Below are positions 52,201 to 63,780 of a DNA stretch of 64,000 nt, one piece after another (positions within the stretch are counted from its first letter, which is position 1; every line of letters begins with the position of its first letter). Origin of the DNA: Turritopsis dohrnii (lineage: Eukaryota; Cnidaria; Hydrozoa; Anthoathecata; Oceaniidae); NCBI GenBank assembly GCA_027922465.2, contig BQMF02000118.1, forward strand, positions 248,001 to 312,000, in the 5' to 3' direction. The notes below the pieces were generated by a model that ran no database searches, was not told where the DNA came from, and saw only the letters and a list, made by a program, of their open reading frames with translations. The translations under genes were made by a program, and so were the position numbers.

Positions 52201-55200
52201 TCCAAGGAACATTCAACTAAGTATTAATCCAGCTTTTTCTCATATCAATACAAACTATTTCTGTTTTTCGTTATCAAAAATGCAAATCTGTGAATTCTTT
52301 GTATTTCTTCGAATTCTATTAGTGTTCATGTTGATTAAGTCAATACCTGTTTTTTAGCCCATGTATTTAAATAATTTTCATGTAGAGAAGGACATCGGAA
52401 TGTCGCTGAAATATTGTTGAACCACAATGCAGATGTCGAATTACCCGACAACTATGGTCAAAGTCCATTATTCATGGCTTGTTGGAAAGGTTAGTTATAA
52501 CATTGGTCTCAATTTTCAACAATGAAAAATTTCAGGAATTTTATAACAAAACTATTGACCGTCAGCCCTCCGAACTCGGCAGCCCTCAGAATTTACGACG
52601 GCATTCAGCTTTTGCCATCGCGAAGCTGCTGTAAATCAAATTTATGACGGCAAAATTTTGGCGACAGTGTTTTTTTTTTAATACAAATATTGTATAATCA
52701 ATACTTTAATAAGTCCTTTCATTTCTTTCGTTCTATCTTATTCTTTTTTATTCTTTCTATTTTCTCAATCACATTAGTTTATTTGATGTGTCATTTCATC
52801 TTATGAGAGGAAAACCTAAGAGAAACTGGCGGGACTTAAACAATAGCAAAACAATGGCGAGTTATATCTAACTTATGGTTGATTTTAGGAATTCCCCTGA
52901 CATCTTCCATTTATTCTCAAAAATTTTCTTTCCATGGTATATACACATTTCTTTACGTTGCGTCGTAAGCTCCAAGTTATCTCGTGATTGTAGTAGTTGG
53001 TGGATTCCAACACGAATCACAATAACATCACGTCAGAGATGGATTTCTCTGCAACATTAATTACATATCAATAATGAGGATTGAACACCATGAACCGGTA
53101 GCTCAGTTGGTAGAGCGATAGGACTAGAATTCCTAGGTCGTGGTTTCAAATCCCGCCTGGTTCGGAGTTTCCTTCGAACTGGGTCTGTGTAACTAACACA
53201 ACGAGCTGTTACCTTCCTTTCATACCAAGAAAGAGTGCAACCTTGTGTCATCGATTTATATATAAAATGTGACTAAGACAAACATATTTTCCTTTCAAAT
53301 ATCTTTCAAGATCACATAATGCCAAATAGAAAGCCTTTACACAAGAATGTGTATTATGAAGTATTATAAAGTCAGTTTGGGTTTTGTTTTTAGATGGATT
53401 ATTTTTTCTCATAAGTTCATATTCTATTCAAGTTAGTTTCGGTTTTGTTTTCAATACAGATGGTCTTGTGATTTTTCTTTTTGCTTGCTGTGAAATTAGT
53501 AAAGAGACGTTAACGCGTAGGTTCTTTACAATTTTCAAATACGACGGCATTGTTTCGCTGTCAGTCTTTTTTTCCTAATTCAGAGTGCTGACTCAGTAAG
53601 ATCTACATCAGCAACTCAGAAATAATGAAAGCAAACATTACTATTTTGTTGAAATTCTCTCTTGTTAAGACGTGGTCGAGCAAACCCTGTGAACATACTG
53701 GTAGTGGTTGGTTTCTTCCTCTGTTGATTAACCACTGCCTACCTTCATTATTTTATTGAAGCAAAAGTTCAACCTCTTGGACATACCATAGCCAACATTC
53801 AAAATTCAACAAAGATTTAAAGATTTTTTTCCTGTTCATTTCCCGTTATTCATCTGTGTTTTGTGATGCTTGTCAGAAACACGAATGTCAAGATAACAAC
53901 TTGTCTAAATTTTTTATTTTTCACAGGACATGCTTCTGTTGCCGAGTTGCTGCTGCAGAAGCAAGCATATCGTGACTGCCGTACCAAAACTGGTATCACT
54001 CCCCTCTTTCAAGCTTGCCGTGAGAATCATGTAGCCATTGTGGAATTACTTTTGGCCCATGGAGCTAGTGTGAACAACCAATTTCCGAATAGTCGGGAAA
54101 ACCCCTTGACGTTATGTGCTGAAAAAGGTCATAAGAGATTGGTGGAGTTGCTGGTATCGAAAGGTGGCAGTCATGATTGTAGAACGAAGAAGGGATGTAC
54201 TCCAGAGTTTCTTGCTTGTAAGGAAGGCCATTTAGAAATTGCTCAAATGTTAGCCGAGCATGGCGCTAACTTAGAGACACCTGACTGTCGTGGTAATACT
54301 CCAATAATGGCTGCCTTCAAAAATGGTCATGTTGTGGTAGGGTATTTCTGTTTTCATTATTCATTCATTATTTATTTACTTTAATTAATTTGAGTTTGTT
54401 TGTTTTGTTTAGATAGTGACCTGGCTCATAAAATACATCCATCATCTGCCATCAGATGAGTTGTGTCACAAGATCCTAATGTCATCTGTTGACGACAAAG
54501 ACAAGGAGGTTCTTGTACAAAAGCGAAGCAAATGTCTAGCTATTATACAGGAGGTGAGAGCTTGCTATCTTTGTGAGTGTAAATGCTACAAATGTACACA
54601 AAAATTTATCGCTAAATCAACTATGCTAACAAACAAGTTTCACCGCACCTCACTAGTGGTATCTAGTAGGCATCAGGTACTAGCCTCCAAAAGGGTAGGG
54701 AAATCAGATGTAATCCTCCATAAAACTATTTGCATCTAATAACCATTATGTGTACCTTTTATTTAGACCAAAAAAAAACGCGAGCTTCTTGCACTTCGCA
54801 ATGCCCAGAACCTTGTGCAGGTAAAATGATAGCCTTGTGTCCTGTGTTTGAGTTTTGCTCAGTGCTTTTACTTGCATGTTTATGTGTCATGACTTATTGT
54901 TGTCTGTTTTGAAGGAATTAGACGATGAAAAGAATCGCGAAGAGAAGAAAAAGAAGAAAAAAGCTGCCAAGCGACGAGACAAGAAGAACATTCGTAAGAA
55001 ACGAGAAAATGAGAAAACTGTAACCACCAAAATCAATGGCATGATGGAAGAGGAGGAGGAAGAAGAGGATGATGAAAACGATGAAGAAGAGAGTAAGGGT
55101 GAGCAGTTATCTAGTTGTTTAGTTATCGTTGTTCTTTTTTTATTGAAAGTGCATGCTATGTAAAGATTTTATTCATCTGTTGTTTTTAGAGACTATGTTA

Positions 55201-58200
55201 CCTACTGAGAACCGGGAGAATATTTCTGATGAGAAAGCAGATACTATCCTTCCTTGTGATGAGGCATTCTGCCTGTCAACAAATAAGAATATTGACATGA
55301 CAAGTACCACAAGTTCATCAAGAAGGAAAGGCAGAAAGAAATCTGACCGTGCCAAAAAGCCTTCCGTTGATAATGTTGAACAAGTGGCCATTGAGCCATC
55401 TACTCCACAAAAAACCAAGAGAAAAGGGAAAAAGACCTCCTCAAGTGACAACATGCCTATGAAGACTTATGCTGAAACTACACCCCTCACTACGACGACA
55501 TCATCCGATAACCGGAGTTCTGTTCCGTGTACCGTCTACACACATCAACAGCCTAAGCAGTCCATAATTTCTGATAACCGTGTCAATGACGATTTAGCAA
55601 CTCTGGGGTCAGAATCATTTTTGACTTCATACCGTCAAGCCACTACTTTCAACTCCGCTCATGCAACCAATTCTACCAATGCGATCGACAACCGGTCAAC
55701 ATTGTCACGTACGGTGGCAGTGACAAGTGTTGCTTTGACAACCAGCTCATCATTAACGGCAACTCACTGTGATCCTAGGACAGATGTGAAGAACATTACT
55801 CCGCTGGAATCTTATGATGAGTGGAGAATGGACCGAACTAACATGGAACACAAGTCTTCTTACTCCAGATCTGGTAATAACACTTTTTGTTGCTTAAATT
55901 GTTTTTGTCCACTCACTTTTCAAGTTGGCCAAAAAGTCTTGAAATTCTTATCAGTCGTTTGTTAACAATCTCATGTGTTGGCCACATCGATGGCCATAGA
56001 AAATTAATGACAAAGATATGTGTGGCGCATTAGTGTACCTTCAAAGGATATTTGTGGGTGGTTTCTAAGGGCTTTCCATTCTAATCAAACTAAAAAGTCA
56101 AGTAGAATAGAATTGGAAGGGTTACCTCTTTTTAGTCTAAAGTAATTTGTGAGAGCAATGAAACCAAGTTATCTTGAATTAAATTGAAAGCAGTCAAATT
56201 GCTTGCTTCAATGCAACTAAGGAGTGTGGCTAAATAAACAGTATTTGTGTCTATTTGAAGTAGTTTCGTTCGAATGACACGGTGTTAAAATGACAAAAAT
56301 CTGCTATGACGTGGGGTTTTTTTTCAGACTCGAATTCAACATACTCAAATTCGTCTGTCTCGCGAAACAGCTCATTCGACGAATTCAGAGAATCTGATTG
56401 GAAGGAACTATCACGAACATCGAAGTGAGACAATTCTTTTGTTTGATTTTCCACCCAAAATTTCACTTGAATTTTCCACCTATAGCTTTTATTAATTACG
56501 TTGTTTTTTTTAAAAACATTTTATTTTTAATGCGAAGAGCTATAATGTCCTCAAGCCGTTTGCCTTCTTGTTTTCTTTAGAATGGCTGTGTTTGAATTAG
56601 TGGTGCCACCTTCTTGTTTTCTTTAGAATGGCTGTGTTTGAATTAGTGGTGCCACCTTCTTGTTTTTCTTAGAATGGCTGTGTTTGAATTAGTGGTGCCA
56701 CCTTCTTGTTTTCTTTAGAATGGCTGTGTTTGAATTAGTGGTGCCACCTTCTTGTTTTCTTTAGAATGGCTGTGTTTGAATTAGTGGTGCCACCTTCTTG
56801 TTTTTCTTAGAATGGCTGTGTTTGAATTAGTGGTGCCACCTTCTTGTTTTCTTTAGAATGGCTGTGTTTGAATTAGTGGTGCCACCTTCTTGTTTTCTTT
56901 AGAATGGCTGTGTTTGAATTAGTGGTGCCAAATGGTCACTGCGGTCGCGTAATAGGTAAAGGAGGGAAAAAGATCAACTTGATCACGGTGAGTTGTTTAT
57001 ATCGTCTGATATTATCTGTTCTGCTGTTATAATTTTGTGCTAATGCTTCTTGGGTGAGTGAACGTTTGGTGCGACAGGACTATTTTAACTACTTCATCTA
57101 TACACATGCCGCACAAAGCAAACGTTCTGAACTTTTTGAACGCCAAGATTGCATTTCCTTTTGTTATGTTAAGCAACGCATCTATCATACGGCTATTTCA
57201 TGGTTACTACACTATACTTGCTTGAATAACCTGTCTTTGTTCTTGTAATAGGAGGAATCAGGTGGCCAAATCACCATTGACAAGCCGCCGTCGAACGTCG
57301 TTCCGACCGAACGTCAGATAACAATCAAAGGTCTTCCGCATTGCGCAGAAAAAGCCAGACAGCTTGTTACTAGAGCTTTGAACACGCCAAGTTTAAACAA
57401 CACTGGTGTGACGGAATCAACACTGTCAGCTCCTAGAACACCCGTTGTCGTCATGCCAACACCAGCGACACGTGACGCGACGCGCGACGTTCCAAAACCC
57501 GCGACGCCGGTCAATAATGAAGCTCGCAAGCCGTCGACGACTGTTGTTGGAAGAGTATTACCGACAACTGATGTAACCGTCACGCCGTTGTTGTCATACA
57601 GCAAAGTTGCCACAGGATCAGTTAATTTAGAAGCAATTCAGAAGCAGCTGAAACAGCTGAATCAGGTGGGTTGGCCGTATAAATGTCCATCATGATACTG
57701 AGTATCATGGCTGCTGCGTAGCTTTTGTCATTTTTGTGTCGTTCGTCAATTAGCAGCATTTTGTTAACTCCAGACTTTTTCACGGTAGCAACTTCAGGTT
57801 GATACAATTACTAAAACCATCAGACGAGACTCGTTTTAGAATATTGTATCGGCTGCCGTAGTAATCGAAGTTGTTTGTTTTGATCTCAGTGGAAACCGTC
57901 TTTACGAATTTGAATCTCCATCAGCTATGATATGTCCTTGTTGCTACCGTGTCTATGATATGTCCTTGTTGCTACCGTGTCTATGATATGTTCTTGTTGC
58001 TACCGTGTCTATGATATGTTCTTGTTGCTACCGTGTCTATGATATGTTCTTGTTGCTACCGTGTCTATGATATGTTCTTGTTGCTACCGTGTCTATGATA
58101 TGTTCTTGTTGCTACCGTGTCTATGATATGTTCTTGTTGCTACCGTGTCTATGATATGTCCTTGTTGCTACCGTGTCTATGATATGTTCTTGTTGCTACC

Positions 58201-61200
58201 GTGTCTATGATATGTCCTTGTTGCTACCGTGTCTATGATATGTCCTTGTTGCTACCGTGTCTATGATATGTTCTTGTTGCTACCGTGTCTATGATATGTT
58301 CTTGTTGCTACCGTGTCTATGATATGTTCTTGTTGCTACCGTGTCTATGATATGTTCTTGTTGCTACCGTGTCTATGATATGTTCTTGTTGCTACCGTGT
58401 CTATGATATGTTCTTGTTGCTACCGTGTCTATGATATGTTCTTGTTGCTACCGTGTCTATGATATGTTCTTGTTGCTACCGTGTCTATGATATGTCCTTG
58501 TTGCTACCGTGTTTATGATATGTTCTTGTTGCTACCGTGTCTATGATATGTTCTTGTTGTTTTTTCCACTAAGAAATTCAATTTTTGATCTTTACTGTTA
58601 GAATACCCGAAAACCAAGTGCAAATCACCAAACACCACCAGTGGTGGTAATGTCGGTGGCGGGTGGGCAGATGGCGGAATCAGAAACAGTGACGAGTAAA
58701 TCTTCTGGTAACCTTACGAAGTTGTTTTTTCAACTTTCTTTTTGTTATGATATTGACCTGAAGCTAAAACGATTTATGTATGAACAAATTTCAAGGCGGG
58801 TAAGGTTCGTGTCACCGAAACCCTTCTCCAAAGTCAGAGGTGACGTTTTATCTATCACTTTCGTACCTCTAGTTAATTCTTTTCGCTTCTGGTATACTTG
58901 AACAAGTTTTTTAACTGGTTGAACCAATGGTTAGATTAGGTGTATAAGCCAGAGCTTTTTGAATGCATTTTCTTCATAGATTCAACTCCTGTTGCAAGCG
59001 ACAGTTTTCCATCCAAAGAGTTCTCGTATTTCACCTCGGCAACAGGTCCGTCAGCTTTCACACTCATGTCTTATAACGAATTTAAGATGTTCTCACCTTA
59101 TTTGCTTTAACAATATTTTTTGTGTGATTGTGGGATAATTTTTCATTTTTTCCTGCAAGCAGGTAAGGAAAGCTATTTTATGCTCCTTTATATATTTCCC
59201 TATTTCATATGTCTACTGTCGAATTATTTAAGTTGAAACCTCCATCTCTTTCTCTTATTAGAACGAATTCAAAATCCATTCACCTATCAGTTCTTTCTAG
59301 TCAACATCTTAATTCGAGCTCTCCACGAACCGAGTGGTTTGCAGAGAGTATTGTGCTTCCGTCTCTTATACCTTTTCCCATTCCGATTGAGAAACGAACA
59401 AGTGCAATTCTATCTGTTTAGACAACAAGAAACCGATACAGAAAAACCACGGAGTGCTACAAAACATCTCCTCCTTTGTAGATGGTGCACTTTCCAAGTA
59501 AGTTGTCCCTGACTACGCCGTTTGTGTTTCATATCTATTCGCTGACCACAAACGAATGTGTGTGTAGCGAATAGAAATGAGGTAGCACCTGTAAATATCT
59601 GTAAGACATTTTTTTCCTTAGGAAGAAATCTTCTTTGATTTTAATTTACTTTATTTGTTTCCAGGGAGAATTTTCAGTGGAAGATCAGTGAAGATAATAA
59701 CGACCCAGCAGTAATCGATCGTAATCGAAGTATAAGTTGGACAGGAGGGGTAAGGTTCACTTTAAACGATCCAAGGATTTGTTTATGAAGTAAGGTTGTG
59801 TATCCCCCTGGTATCTTGAACGTTGTGTCCAGTCTCTTAGGAGTTCAAGACAACGAGACTAAATTGTAATGTTTATTTAAATTTGTCGAGAAATGATGTC
59901 CACCATGTTCAAAATGTTTTCTCATGTTTTCAGCCCAATCTCGAGAATTTCTCCAAGTTGGATGGATCCGGTAATCGCTCTCTTTCAACGGAAGCGATTA
60001 ACGACCGTTACGGTAGCAGGATGATTTCACCGTGGACTGTTGCGGACGAACTTTCCGACGAGCACGTGTTCGAAGATACAACGTGGACATCTAAAAGCAA
60101 ACTCGATAATGTGTCTAATGCAGCGGAGGTCTGGGAGCTATCATCCAGCCCAACCAGTAGTGTTAGTAGTAGCAAAGTAGAGTTGACGAATATTTTGGAC
60201 AACGACAGTGGATTGAGTAGCTCTAACCCGTTGGTCCCCACCCCACCATCGGTGCAAAGTGATTCGCGTATAAGCTTTCAGGAGCAACCTTACTTAGATA
60301 CTGTGATGGACGAAAGCACGTGGTTGCGTTCTCGTGGTGCTTATAGCGCCCCGTCATCGCCCGCTTTACTTAGGGGCGTGGAAAACAAATCTCGGAAACA
60401 TTCGCCGAAATCTGCAACGATTCGCTCGCATCCGTCAATGGACGAGTTGAATAGTTCGCGACCGTGGAAAACGCCGACTGTTTGTACGACGCAGAACATG
60501 TGGATGGATCGTGTGCCGTCACCACAACGATTAAATCACGATCAACTTGACGGAGGAAAATCCGACAACCACGACAGCGGCATGTCGTCACCACACCTTC
60601 CTGTCGAGAAAAGAAAGCAGTCTAGTGACAATAGCGAGCCTCTGATTTCTGCGCCTAGTTCATGGTCTGCTGAAAGATTTCAAGATGTGCATTCCCTCTC
60701 CGATCTTTTGGAACAGTTATCGCTTGAAAAGTACGCAGTGAAATTAGCGGTAAGTGTCTCTGAAGCCCGACAGGATATTTTGACGTGCCGACATATCTTT
60801 TGGGCAAACCATCTATTTCTTTATAAGTGGTTTTGATGAAGTTCTTTCTTTATTATATCACAGGAAAACTCGATTACACTAGAGTCTTTGACAAGTTTGA
60901 GTGAACGAGACCTTCAATCATTCGGCATACCCAAGGTAAGCCTTGATCTATTGAAAACGGACCAGTGAATACGTTACTTTTCTTGCAAGCTTTTGATGAA
61001 GAGTGACTTCGATGCAAGCAAGTTCTCCTCGGTAGATACTGAGTTTTGTTGATTAACTGTAGGGTCCCCGTCTGAAGATTCTGAAGGCATGCGACGTCAT
61101 GAAATGTAAGCTTTTCATTTTTCTGGTTACTTGAACAATATACAACAGAAGTGACCTCATATTGTTTCCTACTTTATTTCTTGTTGATTTTCCAGCGCAA

Positions 61201-61575
61201 AAACGTCATGTACCTCAACATTTAAGCAATACATCGTCACAATTGTTTTTCCCGCCAGTAGCTCAGCCTCCGACACACGACGAGTTCAGCAAACACCAAC
61301 CAGTTTTCACGTCGTACGGCTATCCTGATTTCATGTCGTACACAGTACAGCAACAACCATTTAATGTCATTATCCCGAACCAGCCTGGGTTTATTCACCC
61401 TTCGCTACATCAGTCGCATCCAGTGCAATCGTCCCACTCGGTTCACCAACCTGTATTTACAAATTGCGACGAATTTCCCATATCTCATCCAGCCGTCCAT
61501 AGTGAACCAGTGATGCGGCCACCATACGTATATCCTGATAACCAAGCGTTTTATTTTTATCCATCACATACATAA
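49241..61575 (+). CDS. ANKHD1-like: Mask/ANKHD1-like protein with ankyrin repeats, KH domain and SAM domain
   Basis: 22 exons with continuous phase: 49241-50097, 50251-50357, 50482-50575, 50844-50950, 51027-51120, 52386-52489, 53927-54336, 54413-54553, 54767-54820, 54915-55098, 55190-55873, 56328-56424, 56903-56987, 57252-57665, 58602-58707, 58980-59045, 59422-59497, 59665-59749, 59934-60749, 60864-60935, 61063-61105 and 61196-61575, totalling 5076 nt and 1691 aa. About 17 ankyrin repeats (residues about 46-615) are followed by a Lys/Arg-rich helix and acidic run (about 640-720), as after the second ankyrin block of Mask/ANKHD1. A KH domain follows (about 978-1055, GKGG at 996-999), then a Ser/Pro/Thr-rich region, a SAM domain (about 1508-1566, HSLSDLLEQLSLEKYAVKLA through GPRLKILKACDVM) and a His/Gln/Pro-rich tail. 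Probably an RNA-binding scaffold. Mask's first ankyrin block is missing, and a SAM is not part of Mask as I know it. Confidence 0.9.
51939..52006 (+). repeat. 17-bp minisatellite, four copies, in intron 5
   Basis: The unit AACCATAGTAATAATGT repeats about four times (the first and last copies slightly altered) inside the intron between ankyrin exons 51027-51120 and 52386-52489. Confidence 0.9.
53092..53164 (+). tRNA. tRNA-like sequence, probably SINE head or tRNA pseudogene
   Basis: 73 nt with a 7-bp acceptor stem (GAACCGG with CTGGTTC), a D arm GCTCAGTTGGTAGAGC, a 5-bp anticodon stem TAGGA/TCCTA around the loop CTAGAAT (apparent anticodon AGA), a short variable loop and a T arm TTTCAAAT. The T stem has at least one mismatch, and the AGA anticodon would mean Ser, yet the long variable arm of tRNA-Ser is absent. 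It lies in intron 6 of the ANK-KH-SAM gene. I favour a tRNA-derived repeat over a working tRNA. Confidence 0.5.
56563..56930 (+). repeat. 46-bp minisatellite spanning the 3' splice site of the KH exon, 8 acceptor copies
   Basis: The unit begins AATGGCTGTGTTTGAATTAG, continues TGGTGCCACC and ends TTCTTGTTTTCTTTAG. Copies start at 56581, 56627, 56673, 56719, 56765, 56811, 56857 and 56903, exactly 46 bp apart. Each carries a polypyrimidine tract, an AG acceptor and the first codons of the KH exon. Only the last copy runs into the KH coding sequence; the upstream seven read MAVFELVVPPSCFL and then hit a stop (TAG) in the phase set by the previous exon. Confidence 0.95.
57926..58559 (+). repeat. 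28-bp minisatellite, about 22.6 copies, in an intron
   Basis: The unit TATGATATGTTCTTGTTGCT followed by ACCGTGTC repeats from 57926 to 58559 with almost no variation apart from a TTC/TCC alternation. It ends about 43 bp before the acceptor of the next exon (58602), so it occupies most of the intron between exons 14 and 15. Confidence 0.95.
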
Positions 61576-62480
61576 TTGGCGCGCTACAAATGATACAGCG
61601 CGCCATACGTTTAGCGAAACGAATTTGTCAGCATTATGAAAATAAGATTTCATATTTTCAGAAGAAACCGTTGAAGTTCTATAACCGACTTCTTTCTGTT
61701 GTTTTAAAAACACCCCTGTAATAACAATCAACTCTTTATTATGAACGCATCAGTTTTCTTTTTCTCGCTGTTAAGATATATCATTTGTTTGTGAGAAGAC
61801 AAGTCATCTTCCAGATCTCTAAAGACGATATGCCATGAAATGAAAATGGGAAACTGAGTTGCTCTCTGAACTCAAAATGTAATAAGAAAACAAACACAAG
61901 AGCCCTTGGTACATGAAGGTCGTTCTGATTTTATATCGAGTTACAAATTTAAGAAAAATTTAAGTTTAAGAAATATCAAACAGTGTAAATCGTTTTCGGA
62001 GATGTCTGAAATGAAGGCAGCCAAACCAGCCAAACCTAATATGTATGATGACTCGAATTTTCCACTTGAGCAACAATCTCATCCATGGCTCAACAGAGTG
62101 AGTTCCATCCACAACCCCGACCATACTGACCACCCCTCGCCGATAACTTTCTATTATTCCAGCTCTTCACCCTTTGCTTGTGGTGTTTCTGTTCCATTAA
62201 ATCATCGGAATCACGACTCATCTCGTTTATTCATACAAAAATAGCAAGGTTTCAGGAAAAGGTATTTTCTATTAAAGTGAATTCTTTACATCACTACACA
62301 CATGCCTCGTTTCTGAGTTAATGGATTATTACAAGCTATAATAAAAGAATTTCGTGAAAAAATTTTCCCTGAGAAGTCGTTTCTCTTTGTAAACAGAGAA
62401 AACATCATTTATAACGTCTTGTTCAGTTGTCAGCATTTTGAAAAAGCTGCAATAAATTATGATCAGTTACCATAGATTTC
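61576..62480 (+). other. Presumed 3' UTR of the ANK-KH-SAM gene
   Basis: AATAAA-type hexamers occur near 62339 and 62453. An open frame at 61906-62244 (about 112 codons) looks unusually protein-like (SFSEMSEMKAAKPAKPN; NPDHTDHPSPITFYYSSSS) and could be an alternative last exon, but no acceptor with consistent phase was established. Confidence 0.4.
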
Positions 62481-62626
62481 TCTTAAGAGTTTGTACATAG
62501 TAGTTTTAAGACAATTCTGCTGTAAAAGACAATAGGGAACTTACGAAAGTACGACGGCAACGTGAACGACGACGTACAAGATATTCATCTTCAATGAATC
62601 ACAAAAGAGCAGAAACTATACACTTG

Positions 62627-62690
62627 CAGCGCCATATCCAGGCCCAATTTGATAGCGTTTGAACGCTATGGGCGCCCAAAAAAATGTCCC
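62627..62690. mobile_element. Fragment related to the hAT-like left end at 45658
   Basis: CAGCGCCATATCCAGGCCCA followed by ATTTGATAGCGTTTGAACGC resembles the start of the element at 45658 in sequence and spacing, including GCGCCCAAA against GTGCCCAAA. No right end was found. Confidence 0.45.
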
Positions 62691-63406
62691 CAAAAATTAA
62701 AAGAGGGAAAGAAAAATTGGCAGCTAATTTCGGTCGTTCAGTGCTCTATATGATCGCTACGCAAGATTAGCATCTGTTTTCAATCTTACCTCACCAAATA
62801 AACACCTCTTGTAGGCATAGAGTCCATCCGTAGTCCGCGCATTGCGTCAAATCTCTTTCTCACGATCTTTGTTTACTAAAGTTCACAACATTCCTTATTG
62901 CGCATCGATTATTTCTATTTGTTTTTGAAGAGAAATTACGTAATCACTTTTTGAGCATGTTTTTGCTTCTATGCATGCACGATTAATTGACTTATTGTTT
63001 TTTGTTAAACAATGAGATATGATAATAATAGTTTTTTTCTTATTAGTTATTTTTTTTTCACAAAATGTTGCCACCAGATTTTCGTAATTACGTTATCAAA
63101 CATGGCTTTGAAAAAGAAAAAAAATCAATTTCTTTCCCAGATCTTTTTAATATCAAAGATATTTTTATGCGCCAGCAAAACGAATCACTGTGACGCAAGT
63201 TGTTGTTCGAAAGAAGAATACATAATTCCATAGAGAAAAAAAAATCGAAATTAGGAACATTTATCATATCACATATCAACATATCACACACGTGCAATAC
63301 AAGAACATCGTCTTATAAAACACTTTCATAAATTAATTTCAAAAGTTAGCTGATAAAGTGAAGCATCTGGAGATCTAACATTCATCCGTGTTTGTATTTC
63401 ATCAAG
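62691..63406. other. Intergenic and presumed promoter/5' UTR of the next gene
   Basis: Nothing coding is supported. A donor-like AAG/GTTAGT at 63406-63407 and an acceptor TTTATTTAG ending 63496 could bound a small 5' UTR intron. Confidence 0.35.
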
Positions 63407-63503
63407 GTTAGTAAAATCTTTTAATTGTCTTTTCTCACATTAAATTTTGTGAACAGAACGCGTTAAGCAATGGGAAAATTGAAATTCTTTATTTAGGACA
63501 AAA

Positions 63504-63780
63504 ATGGGGCGATTAAAGTCTACTGGAAATAGCCACAATAAAAAGTCTTCAACTTACACATCAAAACGCACGATAACAATGTCAAATGCGAACCAGCGTA
63601 GTCTTCTTGAAATGTTTTCTCAATCGAGATCAAATCAAAGCACTTCAGCAAATCGGTCTGATAACAGTGCTGAAGCCCTCGTGGATCCAACTGAGGCATC
63701 CCGCATTGAGGATGCCAATGAAAATTTGTCTCATGAAGCTCTTGATGTAGATGCTACCGAGCAATTTTACGATAAATTAG
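63504..63780 (+). CDS. First coding exon of an unidentified gene (continues outside window)
   Basis: ATG 63504 follows an acceptor (TTTATTTAG) by 7 nt. The exon encodes about 92 residues rich in Ser, Thr and Asn, starting MGRLKSTGNSHNKKSS, with the phrase RSLLEMFSQSRS and an acidic end (ASRIEDANENLSHEALDVDA). It most likely ends at AG/GCAAGT (63780/63781), a GC-AG type donor; otherwise the frame runs to a stop at 63845. The basic Ser-rich start followed by a SLLEMF-like phrase is reminiscent of the N-termini of ZMYM/TTF-type zinc-finger or domesticated hAT proteins, but that is a weak impression. No domain is complete. Confidence 0.5.

Noticed and set aside
57926..58559. CRISPR-like array
   Set aside because: Repeats are strictly head-to-tail with no spacers and lie in a eukaryotic intron; it is a minisatellite.
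61906..62244. 112-codon frame after the SAM gene as a separate gene
   Set aside because: No convincing start or acceptor; kept only as a note under the 3' UTR.
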